64,000 bases of DNA from Leucocoprinus leucothites (lineage: Eukaryota; Basidiomycota; Agaricomycetes; Agaricales; Agaricaceae). The position numbers and the translations under genes are program-made. Numbering within the stretch: position 1 is the first letter of the stretch; every line of letters starts with the position of its first letter. The DNA is taken from positions 1 through 64,000 of the forward strand of contig JAACJO010000051.1 in assembly GCA_013368445.1 (NCBI GenBank), given 5' to 3'. Below the pieces are notes generated by a model. That model did not search any database. It saw nothing but the letters and a program-made list of their open reading frames with translations, and had not been told where the DNA came from. Positions 33,630-44,077 of this stretch are shown piece after piece.

Positions 33630-35250
33630 ATATCTCCATGGTCGTGTTGTCGAGCCTTGACCGCCCCGATTATGATCATCATCCACGATCATTCCTGGCG
33701 ACAACGAGGATATGCAGAAAGGTAGGAAATGGGAAGGGCGAGGAGTTTTCAGAGGTGAGAGGCGTCGGATGGGCAGGCGGTTTGCCAAAGGTTGGGTGAC
33801 AACCTGGATGAATTGGGTCAAAGATATGCACATTAGTAAAACATTGCGTACTTGTAACGGGAGAGCACACTTACTTTCATTGTGCCTCCCTCGCATTGTT
33901 CCTGCACAAATGAGCCCTCCTGCACGGTACAGGGCATCCATGGTTGATACCAGTAAGCTCAACCCACTGTTCATCAACACGATCAACTCCCTCGACGTGA
34001 GTTGATATGGAGGAAGGGCTCTATGCCCGCGGTATTGGGAAAGATGAGGGAAGTGAGAGTGAGAGCACGAGCGGCCAGTGATGGAGAACCGATCGCCCTC
34101 CCTCTCCCCCCTGTGATCCAAGCCTATCATCTGATGTACTGGCGCGACTCGGGTGTTGCGCTGGCACACCTGTAAGCGCGGTGGCCCTGGTCGTGCGTGT
34201 GAGCACAGATATGGTGGTGCTGGTGTTTGTGCTGCTGCTGGGAACGATCCCAAAAATGGCGCTGGTGGGATGTGATCGTGTTGCTCGAGGTGCCAGGCGT
34301 TGACGTGGTGGGCGACAGTGACCTGGCATTCCACGATTGATGGGCGCTACAAGAGCGGTATTAAAAGGGGAGGGTACTTGAGGCGCAGTCGATGCAAGGG
34401 CGAGGGTGGATGGACTCTAACAAATTCCGTTTGTCAGCAGAGAGTATGGCCTTCTTGAAGTCGAAAGTATTCCGTTCAGTGCTGGGGCGTTGGCGTTCAA
34501 TGAGGCAATCATGAGGGGGACGCAGCATTCAGAATTGCGGTCTTGCATTATCGAGGGTAGTTCCAAGGTACCGATGTTCATAGTTGGTTAGATTTTCGTT
34601 GCTATTATCGCAGAGAAGAATAATGAACTTACATTGGTTGGGGATTGAGTGCGATCCACAGCTATTGGTATATTTTTGAGGTCCATTTGGAGGGTTCGGT
34701 GAGGCAGTTGAACATGTCGGAGAACCAGGAGTCGTGGCTGTTGGCTCTCCCTTGACCGGAAGGACTCTACTTCTCTGCTTCGAATCTTCAACAGCCACTG
34801 GAGGCTGGCAGTCGGACAGAGGGGGGAGAGTTGGGTGGACGACGCGAGGCCGTTCGGTCCACTGATGTTGCACAGTTTGTGCTGGATTTGTAAACCCAGG
34901 GAGAGAAGGGTGTTAGTAGGGCGCAGACCTGATATATTAACGAATTTTGCACCTTGGGATGACGGAGACTCCCGGAACGAGTGCAAATGGGTGTCCTCCC
35001 ACCTATCGCATCTTGTTGTTGAGTCTCATCCCAGCAATGCCGCTGTTCAGAGTCGGGATCTCTGTGAGGTTTGAGTAACTGCCATATTACGATATATGTT
35101 AATGACAAAATGATTCGTATTTCATGAATGAAGGTTGACCTACCTTGACATTGTTGAGTGATGATGGTGGATGGTGAGTAACAACATCAGTCTTCACTTG
35201 CTTGGCTCACACGGTCAATGTTTGTTGTTGTCGTTGCAGCCATGGTATGG
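33630..35250 (-). pseudogene. tandem unit A (Cys/His-domain relative, diverged)
   Basis: Minus-strand unit related to B and C by nucleotide similarity. A and B share near-identical stretches such as the one around TGGCATTCCACGATTGATGG at 34322 and 37327. Likely introns begin at GTGCAAAATTCG and GTAAGTTCATT. Fragments such as FDFKKAILSADKRN followed by PCIDCAS resemble the FDFKNQI...CYSCYIP region of unit D, so I read it as a diverged copy of the same domain. The tail is Ser/Thr/Pro rich. Frames are broken by stops (for example after SSTLPF), so it is probably not functional in this form. Confidence 0.45.
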
Positions 35251-35565
35251 TAACCTCGCTTTCTCCGTGGCCCTCAACTTGGCTTCTAGCAGTTCTTCGG
35301 TAATTGTCTATTAGGCTGGCGCTAAAAGTACCTGGATTTAATCATAAACTAGGGATCTCACCGCGTTTCGAACGCTTAGAGTCCTATTTCCCAAAAAGTG
35401 CTGCTTGGTTGGCGAGTGACTTTTGAATCTCCTGAATGTCTTCATCTTTATCCATGCAGGGCAGCTGAAGAAGGCGTTCCGCGCGGTGGTGATCATTGCG
35501 AGAAGTCAAATAACAAATTGCACAGGGTGGAGATAAATTGGTTCTTAAGATACTGCAAGGCTGCC

Positions 35566-36902
35566 CTAGACTAGGTTGCGACATTTCCGGCACTTGAGCT
35601 TCGGCCTTGCTATCTCAGTTTTAATGACATTGTACAACCCCTCGTCGAGATCCTCCAAGTATTCTTCTAATTGGTCATCAGTCGCCTGAGGATTCTGCTC
35701 TGACCATTCTTCGAAAGCGAGGAGGAAGCAACCAGTGCCAGTGAGATGCCAGCTGCGAGGGATTTCGTCGTTGCCGGGGCCTCGGATGTAAGAAATCGAT
35801 TTGATCTGGTCGGCGAGTGGTATTTCGGGGGCTGTGGTCATGGAGGGCGGGTCGAGGAAACAGACATTGTGGAACCACTTTTCGCATGTGCCACAGTAGA
35901 TTTGGCGGTCGTTCTTGGGGTCGTAGATGCCGTTGCAGTGGCACTTTGACTTTTTGATATTCTAAAGTTGGTCCATTAAGATTGAATTCCTCAAAGTAGA
36001 CAGCTAGCACACTCACTTTGATCTTCGCAATCGTGATCGTCTTTCCCTTCTTCTGCCGAGTCCCATCCACAGTCATTTCAAACCGCGAGAACCAGCTCCC
36101 AGCCGGTATCTCCTCCTCGATTCCTTGGTCGTCGTCAAAGTGGTACACTTCGCATTTATCTACCAATGATCAGATTCTGCTCAGAGGTGGGATACTTCAG
36201 AGGCTTACCCTCAATCGCTTGTACAGCTATTACATCAACACTATTTGACTTGACGAGCTCTTTCTCTCCGAGCCGAGTGATGAATTGTGCCCTGGCGACG
36301 TGTGTGTGAGCTGATCTCGAAAGAGAAAAAAATAATCACTTACTTGTTGAACTTCTTGTTGGTGAACTCGACGTCACTGAGATCATGACGCTCGTAAAAC
36401 CATTCGCATCTGGCATATACCTTGTCAGCGAATTTGCCTGATTTCTTCTTTCCTTCGTAGAGTCCTGTAATGGTGGCTTTCCAGTACGTTTCTGCGTGTT
36501 CCTCTGTCTGTCCTCGACGAGTTTCCGGTGCGACGACAAAGACTCTGCGAGATGTTTTTCAGTTGAACAAGGTGTATTGACAATGAATTGAACGACTTGC
36601 ATGTTGTCTTTCTCAATGGTTTCGGTTGTGTGGTCGTCTCGTTGGCTCGGCGATATCTGTCGTGGGAGGAGCTCATTTTGCTGGTTGGCTTTTGTCGCCT
36701 TGATGAGGATGACTTGATCCAGAGGTTCAAAAAGGGTTTTTTTAATGAGATCAGATGCCAGAGGCACCTCGACGGCCATATGTTCATGGTCTTTGGGCTT
36801 TGGGAGTGAGCTTTCGGGCAGGGAGGCCGCAGGCGGGGTGGACATGGTGGTGGAGGAAAGCAAAGGATTCGCCAACGCCAGTTTTTGTTTATCGAGGAAC
36901 AT
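35566..36902 (-). CDS. BAH-PHD protein, copy 2
   Basis: Five exons (36902-36601, 36544-36344, 36291-36209, 36159-36017, 35961-35566) give 374 residues, all in frame. The N terminus is Ser/Pro rich and ends TTETIEKDN. The BAH domain has VFVVAPETRRGQ, TYWKATITGLYEG, RCEWFYERHDL, RLGEKELVKSN, VDVIAVQAIEDKCEVYHFDD and PAGSWFSRFEM. The PHD-like module has C250, C252, C266, C269, H274, C277 and a late C367/C370. Intron 1 is GC-AG (donor GCAAGT, 36600-36545), where copy 1 has GTGAGC. Exons 3 and 4 equal those of copy 1 in length. A later start at MSTPPAAS (36845) is also possible. Likely role: reading histone marks in the nucleus. Confidence 0.78.
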
Positions 36903-36959
36903 AATGACCTTCTCATGATGTAATGCATAAGCTTAATTGAAGTGTACTCATTCTTCGGG

Positions 36960-38470
36960 CTTCAAGTGAGGCTATGTCGGCGGTGAAAATATGGGCCAAA
37001 AGATCTATTGGTTCTGGACGAAAATCTACACATGGTTATCAGTGAAGGCAGGTAGAAATACAGAGCGAGAGTGTTGAGGATATGTATGGACAGACAAAGG
37101 GTGGGGGATACATGCAGATAAAAGAGCAAAGCTGAGAGCGTGCGGCAATGAGATTCAGCACGTCGCATTGTGCCTCCCTCGCAGTGGCCCTGATCGTACA
37201 TGTGAGCGTGGATATGGTGGTGCTGGCGTTTGTGCTACTGCTGGGAACAATCCCAAAAATGGCGCTGGCGGGATGTGATCGTGTTGCTCGAGGTGCCAAG
37301 CGCTGGCGTGGTGAGTGGCAGTGACCTGGCATTCCACGATTGATGGGTGCTACAAGAGCAGTATTTGAAGGGGAGGGTGATTGACCCTTGGTCGATATAT
37401 GGGCAGGGATGCATGGACTCCTGCGAACTGCGTTTGAGGGGGGACAGTACACTGCTCCTTGAAGTCAAAGGTATACCCTTTGTGCCTGAGGTGTTGCTGT
37501 CCAACGAAGCAACCTTGGTCAGGTCGTAGCATGTGGAGTTGTGCTATCATCAGAGGTGGTTCCCAAGTAGCGATGGTCGTAGTCAATGAGATTCTTGTTG
37601 TTATTACGAAGACGAACAGTAAACTTACATTGGTTGCCGCTTGAGCACAATCCTCGGTTGTTGGTGTGTTTGTGGGGCCAGTTTGGGGGATTCGGTGAGG
37701 CGTCAGAGAGTCAGGAGTCGAGGGCACTGCTTTCCCTTGGGCAGAGGACCTTTGAGGGTTGTCGGTACTGTTGAGGGTGGGGAGCCAGTGCCGGCTGGAA
37801 GCGCGGCCTCTGGAGGAAATGTAGTCGTACAGGATGGTTATCGGTCACCTTTGGAGGCGCGTATCAGCTGTTTTGTTTCCTAATCGTTCCTGTTGTACGT
37901 ACCCTTATCCTACTCGACTTCTTTTCTTTCCTTTCGCAAGTTCCTGGTTGCGAGTTGGAGTGCACGCAGTGGGAGGAGTATGAGCTTGGGAAGGACGACG
38001 GGAGTGGGTGGTCAGTTGTTGCTGCACCTCTTCATTTCGAGTCTTCAGTGGCCGTTCTGGGTTGGCAGTGTTCCCACTTGTCTAGTGGACGCCTAGAGAG
38101 GAGGGTGTGAGAAGAGGCACAGTCTTGATATTTTAATGGATGTCGTACCTTTGGGTGGTGGATAACCCCTGGAACTAGTTGGAAATGAGGGCCATTCCAC
38201 ATTTTGTGGCCAGGATTTCCTACCCAGTTGATGTGGAGCATTGGGTCAGCATGGCTTCGTTGGTCGGGATCGCGTTGGGGATTTGTTTACTGGTGTTTGA
38301 AACACGTTAATAAAGTCATGTTTTGGCTTCCGTGAGTAATGAATAGCTTACCTTGTCGCTGTTCAGTGGTGGTGGTGAATGGTGAGGTACAAGCGCTGAT
38401 CGCGATGTCACAATGGACCGTTGCTTGACTTGTGCGGTCATGTTTGCTCTTGTTGTCATATTCGCGATGT
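36960..38470 (-). pseudogene. tandem unit B (Cys/His-domain relative, diverged)
   Basis: Close relative of unit A. It starts near MTTRANMTAQVKQ with a GTAAGC donor after NSDK, then WNGPHFQLVPGVIHHPK and a GTACGA donor, then GYTFDFKEQC. The second Cys of the expected CxxC is lost (HPCPYIDQ). A 200-bp block (37180-37350) is about as similar to unit A as recent duplicates would be. No continuous frame is found, so function is doubtful. Confidence 0.45.
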
Positions 38471-38689
38471 ATTGACTTGCCTTGCTTTCAGCGATCTTGC
38501 TCAATTATCGTCTGTGGGACTGGTATGTAAGACAGCTGGATTCAATTTTGGCTTAAGATTCTTATCGTTTCTCAAGCAGTTGCCCTCCTGTTTACTAAAA
38601 AGTGGCATTTGAGTCGGGAATAATATGTAGGTTTACTACAACGCCTGATCCTTTTGCTACAAAAGGGAGCGTGCACTAGTCTAGTTTAT

Positions 38690-40240
38690 CAATGTTGCTT
38701 CACATCCCGAAAATCCGACTAGTTTGGGTGGTCACCTCAATCACGATAATCTTTTTGAGGCACGTTGAACGTGGGAGCTGCGATCTCGCGACACAGTTCC
38801 GGGTGTCGCGTCGTCCCCCCTGTAAGAGTGGTGGCACTTGTCACAGGTGCGAGCGACGATTTCGTGGCAGCAGCACCTGGGCTACTCCTAGGAACGGTCC
38901 CAGAGATAGCACTCGTGTCGGCATTGTCGGGCTGTGGTGATAATGCTCGGGGGTGCTGAACGTCGACGTGGCGACCTGAATGGAGGTGGCCTGGTCTCCA
39001 TGACTGATGGGCACTGCGAGGTCGGTATTTAGGGCAAGCTGATTGGGTGGTGGTCGAAGCGTGGGCCGGAGCTACCGCGAATTGCGTTTCTCGAGGAGGG
39101 TATGCAGTCCTCAAAGTCGACTATTCATTGGAGCGACCTCGAGCAGGTCGGGGTATGTGGATGTGTGAGCATGCGTTATCAGGGACAGTTTCTAAGTTCG
39201 CCAGAGTCGGTAAGATTCTTGCTTATGCTATAAAGAAAGCTTACATTGGTTGGGATTGGGCGCGATCGTGGGTCACTAATGCGTGACGCTAACTATTTCC
39301 TTCCTTGTGGATTCCGTTTGGAGGATGGGGTGAGGTGCTTGAACGCATCAGAGTGCCTGGATCGGTGGGTGTTGGCTTCCCTTGAGCGAGAGGATTTTCG
39401 GCGGTCGCTGATGCTGTTGAGAGCAAGGGGCCAGTATTGGCCAGAGGTGTGAGCTTGAAAAAGTGGTGTTGCACAGCACGATAATCGGGAACCTTGGGTG
39501 CAAACATCAGCGAGATTGTTTCCTAGCTGTTCATACTGTACGTACCCTACCGTTCTTGAATCCCTTCATGCATTTCAGGTTCTGGCAGCAAGATGGGTGT
39601 GCACAGAGGAGAAGAATGAGTTGGGAGGGATGCGGGCGAGGGTGGACAGTCGTTGCTGCACTTTTCCACTTTGAGGCCTTGAGGATCGTTCGAGAGCTGG
39701 TGGGAGGTGCGGGATCGGGAAGAGGCAGGTTGGACCAGGGCTTGCAGTTCGACGAGAAGGGAGAGTTGGGTGAACGCACCGTTTCCTGTAGTTGTTGCGC
39801 ATTGAAGGTGCTGGGTCCACTTTTGCTAAGGTGTTCGCACTCGGCTGGTGTGTGCCTGGAGAGAAGAGTGTTAGTAGGCAATAGACTCGACGGCTTGCGA
39901 ATTATCGTACCTTAAGATGACAGTTACCCACCCGAGCTGGTGCAAATGAGACTCCTTCCAGGTATCGCACCATGCTTTGCTGGCTGGTTATCGTTGAGCC
40001 TTGCCTCGATGATGTAGCTGGGTCCTATGATGTAAGAGTTTGGTTGCTGGGATGCGAAATGTGTTAATGGCAATGGGTTTCAGGTTCCGTGAGTGAAGAG
40101 CAGCTTACCTGGTCGCTGTTTAGTGTTGATGGTGGGCGTTGAAGTTCAAAGGTTGATCGTGATGCCAAACACCGTTGTTTGGCTCAAGTGCCCATGTTTG
40201 TTCCTGTCGCCAGAAAAATACCTTCCATTTGCTGGCGATT
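38690..40240 (-). pseudogene. tandem unit C (Cys/His-domain relative, most diverged)
   Basis: Aligns with A and B in order: a 5' exon with a GTAAGC donor, a segment SHLHQLGWVTVILR parallel to HFQLVPGVIHHPK of B, VDFEDCIPSS parallel to FDFKEQC, and a Ser/Thr-rich tail (TSAISGTVPRSSPGAAATKS) parallel to TSAIFGIVPSSSTNTSTTIS of A. More substitutions than A versus B point to an older duplicate. Frames are interrupted. Confidence 0.4.
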
Positions 40241-40666
40241 GTTGGTGGAACTCACTCCAATTATGTGTGTGACACTGGGATGCAGGGACAATTGCGAATT
40301 TATTGGGGGGCGTGGGCACATACCTGTAATCTATAAGTACATTGAGCATCTGATGTGATTATCGGTAAATCCAGGACATGTGAGCGGATATTGAAAATGC
40401 GGAAAAAGACGAATAAAAGCTCGGGATCTAAACTTGACGCAGTAACGAGGGAGTAGCGACAGGTGGGGCTTGGAAACGTACAAATTTGATAACTGGTGCG
40501 AGATAAGCGAAAGCTGCAAAATGAAGAATGATGGACAAGTGCAGGGAAGCAAAGGGCGATTGAAAGCAGTGGGTTCCAAGAAAGGAATATACGAGAAGCA
40601 GGCATGAGCCAGATAATCTTGGGGTATGGTCAGTTTGTGCCGACTGGTGTGGTGGCAATGGACGCA

Positions 40667-41935
40667 CTAATAATTGGTTTTAGCTGACAGCGGGGCAGGC
40701 GGAGCTCCAAGCTCAAGAATCATCGTCCACATGACGAGGAGGGCAGGCGGCATTTGGCTAGGCTGGGGGTTGGCAATGAGCCACTGCGCGAAGCCTCCCA
40801 AAGTGACAGTCTCAAAGTCGACGTTTGGGATGCTCCAACGGTTAAGCAGGGATCGTAGGACGGGGCTCTTGAATACCAGGTAGACAAGGGGCGTAAGGCC
40901 ATCGCGCCAGATGCACCGTTGATGCCCCACTCCAGGAGGATGGAATCGGACGAGGTGGTTCGGATGCTTTTCGTACAAGAACTAGCATTATGTTCTCATG
41001 TTAGTGATATTGTAATCAGACGATGAGGGTAGGTGACTCACGCTGCGCGGTATGTAACAGGAATAGCAGAATATGTTTGGAGTTGGGCAGTGAATTTGGT
41101 TTTTGAAGTCGAAAAATGCGCTGTCCTTGCTCGTTGCGAGCTTGGTCGGGTTGTAAGGAGATGGGCAGAAGTAAGCATTGTGGTGGACGTTGAGACTGCC
41201 TCGTAGATAGCAATGCGGACAGATTCGTCGTATATTGTGGAGCGCAACTTTGAGGTGCTTGGCGATCTCGTTGGTGATCCGGGGGATGGGCTCGGGGAGG
41301 GATGGTGCTCCACCAAGGATGGTAGATGCAAAAGTCACTTCCTCGTTGCTCGCCGCAGCAGGTGGAGCTGAGGCAAGCGATCCAGCAGCAGCAACCGGTG
41401 GGAGGGGAAGGGGATTGTGGATCATGGAGCCTGGCATTGCATCAGGGACTATGGCGGCACTCGTCGATGAAGATGGGGAGGCGGATGATGGACCTTCAAT
41501 CGCATGGGGTTTGGGAGATCTTGGCTCAGCGACTTGAGAGGTTGGAGGGCTTGAGGATTGTTGAGAGCCTCTGCCTTCACTGGTGCTGGACGTATCTTCA
41601 ATGGTGAGATGCACAACAGCTTCGATGACGGGTGGCACAACTGCAGCCATTGCACTGTTGATAGAGCCATAGCACTGGTCAGCGTGGTTCTACAGTGAGT
41701 ATAGCATTTAGTGATGTTGATAGAGACAATTATACGCAGCATCTTACTGCGAACGACTGGGCGCTGTCATCTTGCTGTTGCTGGCTACAGGTGCGCTGAT
41801 GATTACGACGCACGCTATCGGTGAGTGAAGCCATTTCCAGGCTGCAGACTGGGCATGATTTACTGAGGGGGGGAGGTTAGATCTTTTTTGTACTTGATTC
41901 ATACTGGGTCGCACTTACACTTTATCGGCGAGCAT
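40667..41935 (-). CDS. unit D: solo Cys/His-domain protein with C2HC finger
   Basis: Exons 41935-41919, 41862-41748, 41689-41042 and 40981-40667 give 364 residues. The N-terminal finger is C9-C12-H27-C31 (SCPVC with NHQRTC); a remnant of a second finger reads QSFANHADQC. A long Ser/Pro/Ala linker follows. The C-terminal domain shows CPHC, HNAYFC, then CYSCYIP, IWRDGLTPLVYLV and FAQWLI-x(10)-LLVMWTMILELG. These are the landmarks of the C terminus of the TLH-like proteins (CTVC, HKANDC, CTCCHIP, LLWFIEQCW). D thus looks like a TLH-like protein without recombinase or helicase. Nucleic-acid or protein binding through zinc is likely; competition with or regulation of the full-length proteins is speculation. 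Confidence 0.7.
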
Positions 41936-42183
41936 GACTTTGGACGCGTGGGGAGGGGGGAATATTAAAAGCTGAATGCAGGGTACGAATAAATGTGGAT
42001 GATTGAAAGGGTTGAGCAATAAATTATCTGTGGCAGGTGTGGGTGTGGTCGTGGGAGGTGATGAGGGAAGAAAAAAAGGGGTGCCGATATGCGTGGTGGA
42101 AGTTTGTGTTTATTTGTGGACTATAGGTTTAATAATAGCAGCAGTCAGTTTGCCGACCAGCGAATCTTTGTTTATATATGTTG

Positions 42184-42233
42184 ATTTCGACCTATTTAGG
42201 CCTGGAGCCTTAACCCTATTCTGCATCTTGCTC
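42184..42233. promoter_or_regulatory. second copy of shared upstream element
   Basis: Core GGCCTGGAGCCTTAACCC with similar flanks (TTTCGACCTA before, TCTGCATCTTGC after), about 250 bp upstream of unit D. It resembles 33174-33223. Confidence 0.45.
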
Positions 42234-42634
42234 GCCTCTCTCCTGGGCTGCTCAGCTTTGCTTTTTCTATTGAATGATTCGCTATTCAAGCTCAAGGCTT
42301 GGCTCGCTCGCATGCAGTTGTTCCTTAATCCAGCAGCTATTAATGCGCTATTGATTGATTTGGTTCCAGAAATAGAGTAAAGACAGGCACGAGTCGGGTA
42401 GCAATACAGTATCCGAAGGGAAAAGCAAGGCGACAGCAAAGGGGCCATTAATCAGCGATTTCTAAAGAGTCCATAATTCGAAAGCAGTCTGGGAGAGCGT
42501 CATGGCAGCATACATGCGATAATAATACAGGTTCAAAAGCAGAGGGATGCGAATAAATGCTGCAAAAAAGCAGTAGTGACAGGCAGTAGTTGGTATAACG
42601 AGGTGAATGCAGCGATATCTTACAAGGGCTTGGC

Positions 42635-43895
42635 TCAGTTGCGCTTGAGAATAACAGTGGGAGGGGCTCCGAGTTCCTCGATCATCGTCCACAGAAGGAG
42701 CAGGGAGGGTGGGAGTTGAGAGCCTTGGGGGAGGGTGACGAGCCATTCTGCAAACTCCTGCCATGTCCCGTTGTCAAAGTCGATGCTCGGGATGTCCCAT
42801 CTTTTGAGGAGTGAGTAGTACATCCTGTTCTTGAGCGCGAGGTACACGAGGGGCATGAGGCAGTCGTTCCACTGGCAGCCAATATAGCCGACTTTCCCAG
42901 TATGGAACTTGGTGGTGCGACCGGGGTAAAGAGGGTATCTGAACTATATAATTTATGAACAGGTGGTGCATACTAGATTGAATGAAATCACTTGCGCCGA
43001 GTGGGATAATGCACGAGAAGCAGTGCTCGTAGTTGCAGCCACACCGTATATTGTTCTTGAGTTCCCGGAATTCAGAGTCGCGTCCAGTCCCGAGCCGCTT
43101 CTCAAGGTTATGAGGGCAGTCGTAAAGGTGATGCTTGGTACTCAAGTAACCTTGCAGGTAACAAAGCGGGCAGTGCTCGGTGAAGCTGGTGAGCGCTGCC
43201 TTGAGCTTGTCCGCAATCTCCTTTGTGATCTCGGGGATGGGTTCCAACGGGGGAGCTGGAGACTCGGGAGCAACAGTGGCAGCTCTCGGGGCATTGGGAG
43301 GAGGGGGAGGTGGAGATGAGTGTTTTTGGCCGGCACTCAAGGGTGGAGGGGAAGGCTGAGGGGGTTCAGATGTGGTGGGACTCGAAGATCGCAACAAGAC
43401 CTGCGACAAAAGGGGCGGGGATCCAAGATCGGAACTGCTGGAGGCATCGGACTCGGGGGCAAGAGAGAGACGAGCAGAGAAAGGGGCGGCGGAAGCGCCT
43501 GTTGCAATGGCAGCAGCAGGGGCCGGGATCCCAGTGCATGTCGCTGCATGATTCTAAGAGGATTACATAAACAGGAGACCCGATAAAGTCTATTGATAGG
43601 CGCACCGCGAATGATTGCGAATTACCGTATGCTCTGGGGCACCTTAGGCAGTGGAATCGACCATTGATACGGGGTATAGTCGCCATGAGTTTGGCAGATG
43701 GCTGGCCTGGGATGGGATAGTTGGCATCCTGGGTCGATTGGGTGCAGTTGCGATGGTGGGTGCGGCGTTGGTTGGCAGCCAAGGCAGAGAGATCGGCATT
43801 GCAGGTGGGACATCTATGAATATTTGATCGTGAGTTGGTCATATCAGATCTATTTGCGCGCAAGGGGATCCTTACTTTTCAGCAACAGGAGCCAT
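42635..43895 (-). CDS. unit E: solo Cys/His-domain protein with two fingers
   Basis: Minus-strand gene with the exon plan of unit D: a 20-nt first exon (43895-43876), a finger exon from 43813, a long exon to 42996 and a last exon 42943-42635. Finger one is C8-C11-H26-C30 (CPTC with HHRNC). Finger two is FHCLRC with SFANHAATC. A Pro/Ser-rich linker leads to CPLC, HHLYDC, CFSCIIP, CQWNDCLMPLVYLA and EFAEWL-x(9)-LLLLWTMIEELG. The last intron has a GC donor (GCAAGT) where D has GTGAGT. It is the intact neighbour of TLH-like copy 3, on the same strand. The function is unknown, probably zinc-mediated binding in the nucleus. Confidence 0.7.
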
Positions 43896-44077
43896 GATTA
43901 ACAGATTAAGAGAGGGACAAGAGGAAGCGATTAATTTTTTATAAAAGAGGGGAAATATACACAATAATTTAATTACACAGGCGTTGAGCGTTGGTGATGT
44001 CGTGGATGGGGATAAAGGAAAGGGATTCGGGGCTTGCAGATAAATAAAGGGCCTTCGAATTTGGTTGTATTTGGGCG

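Noticed and set aside
18606..36902. Whole 18-37 kb segment as one KDZ-type transposon carrying the dioxygenase
   Set aside because: I found no transposase, no terminal inverted repeats and no target-site duplication around the segment.
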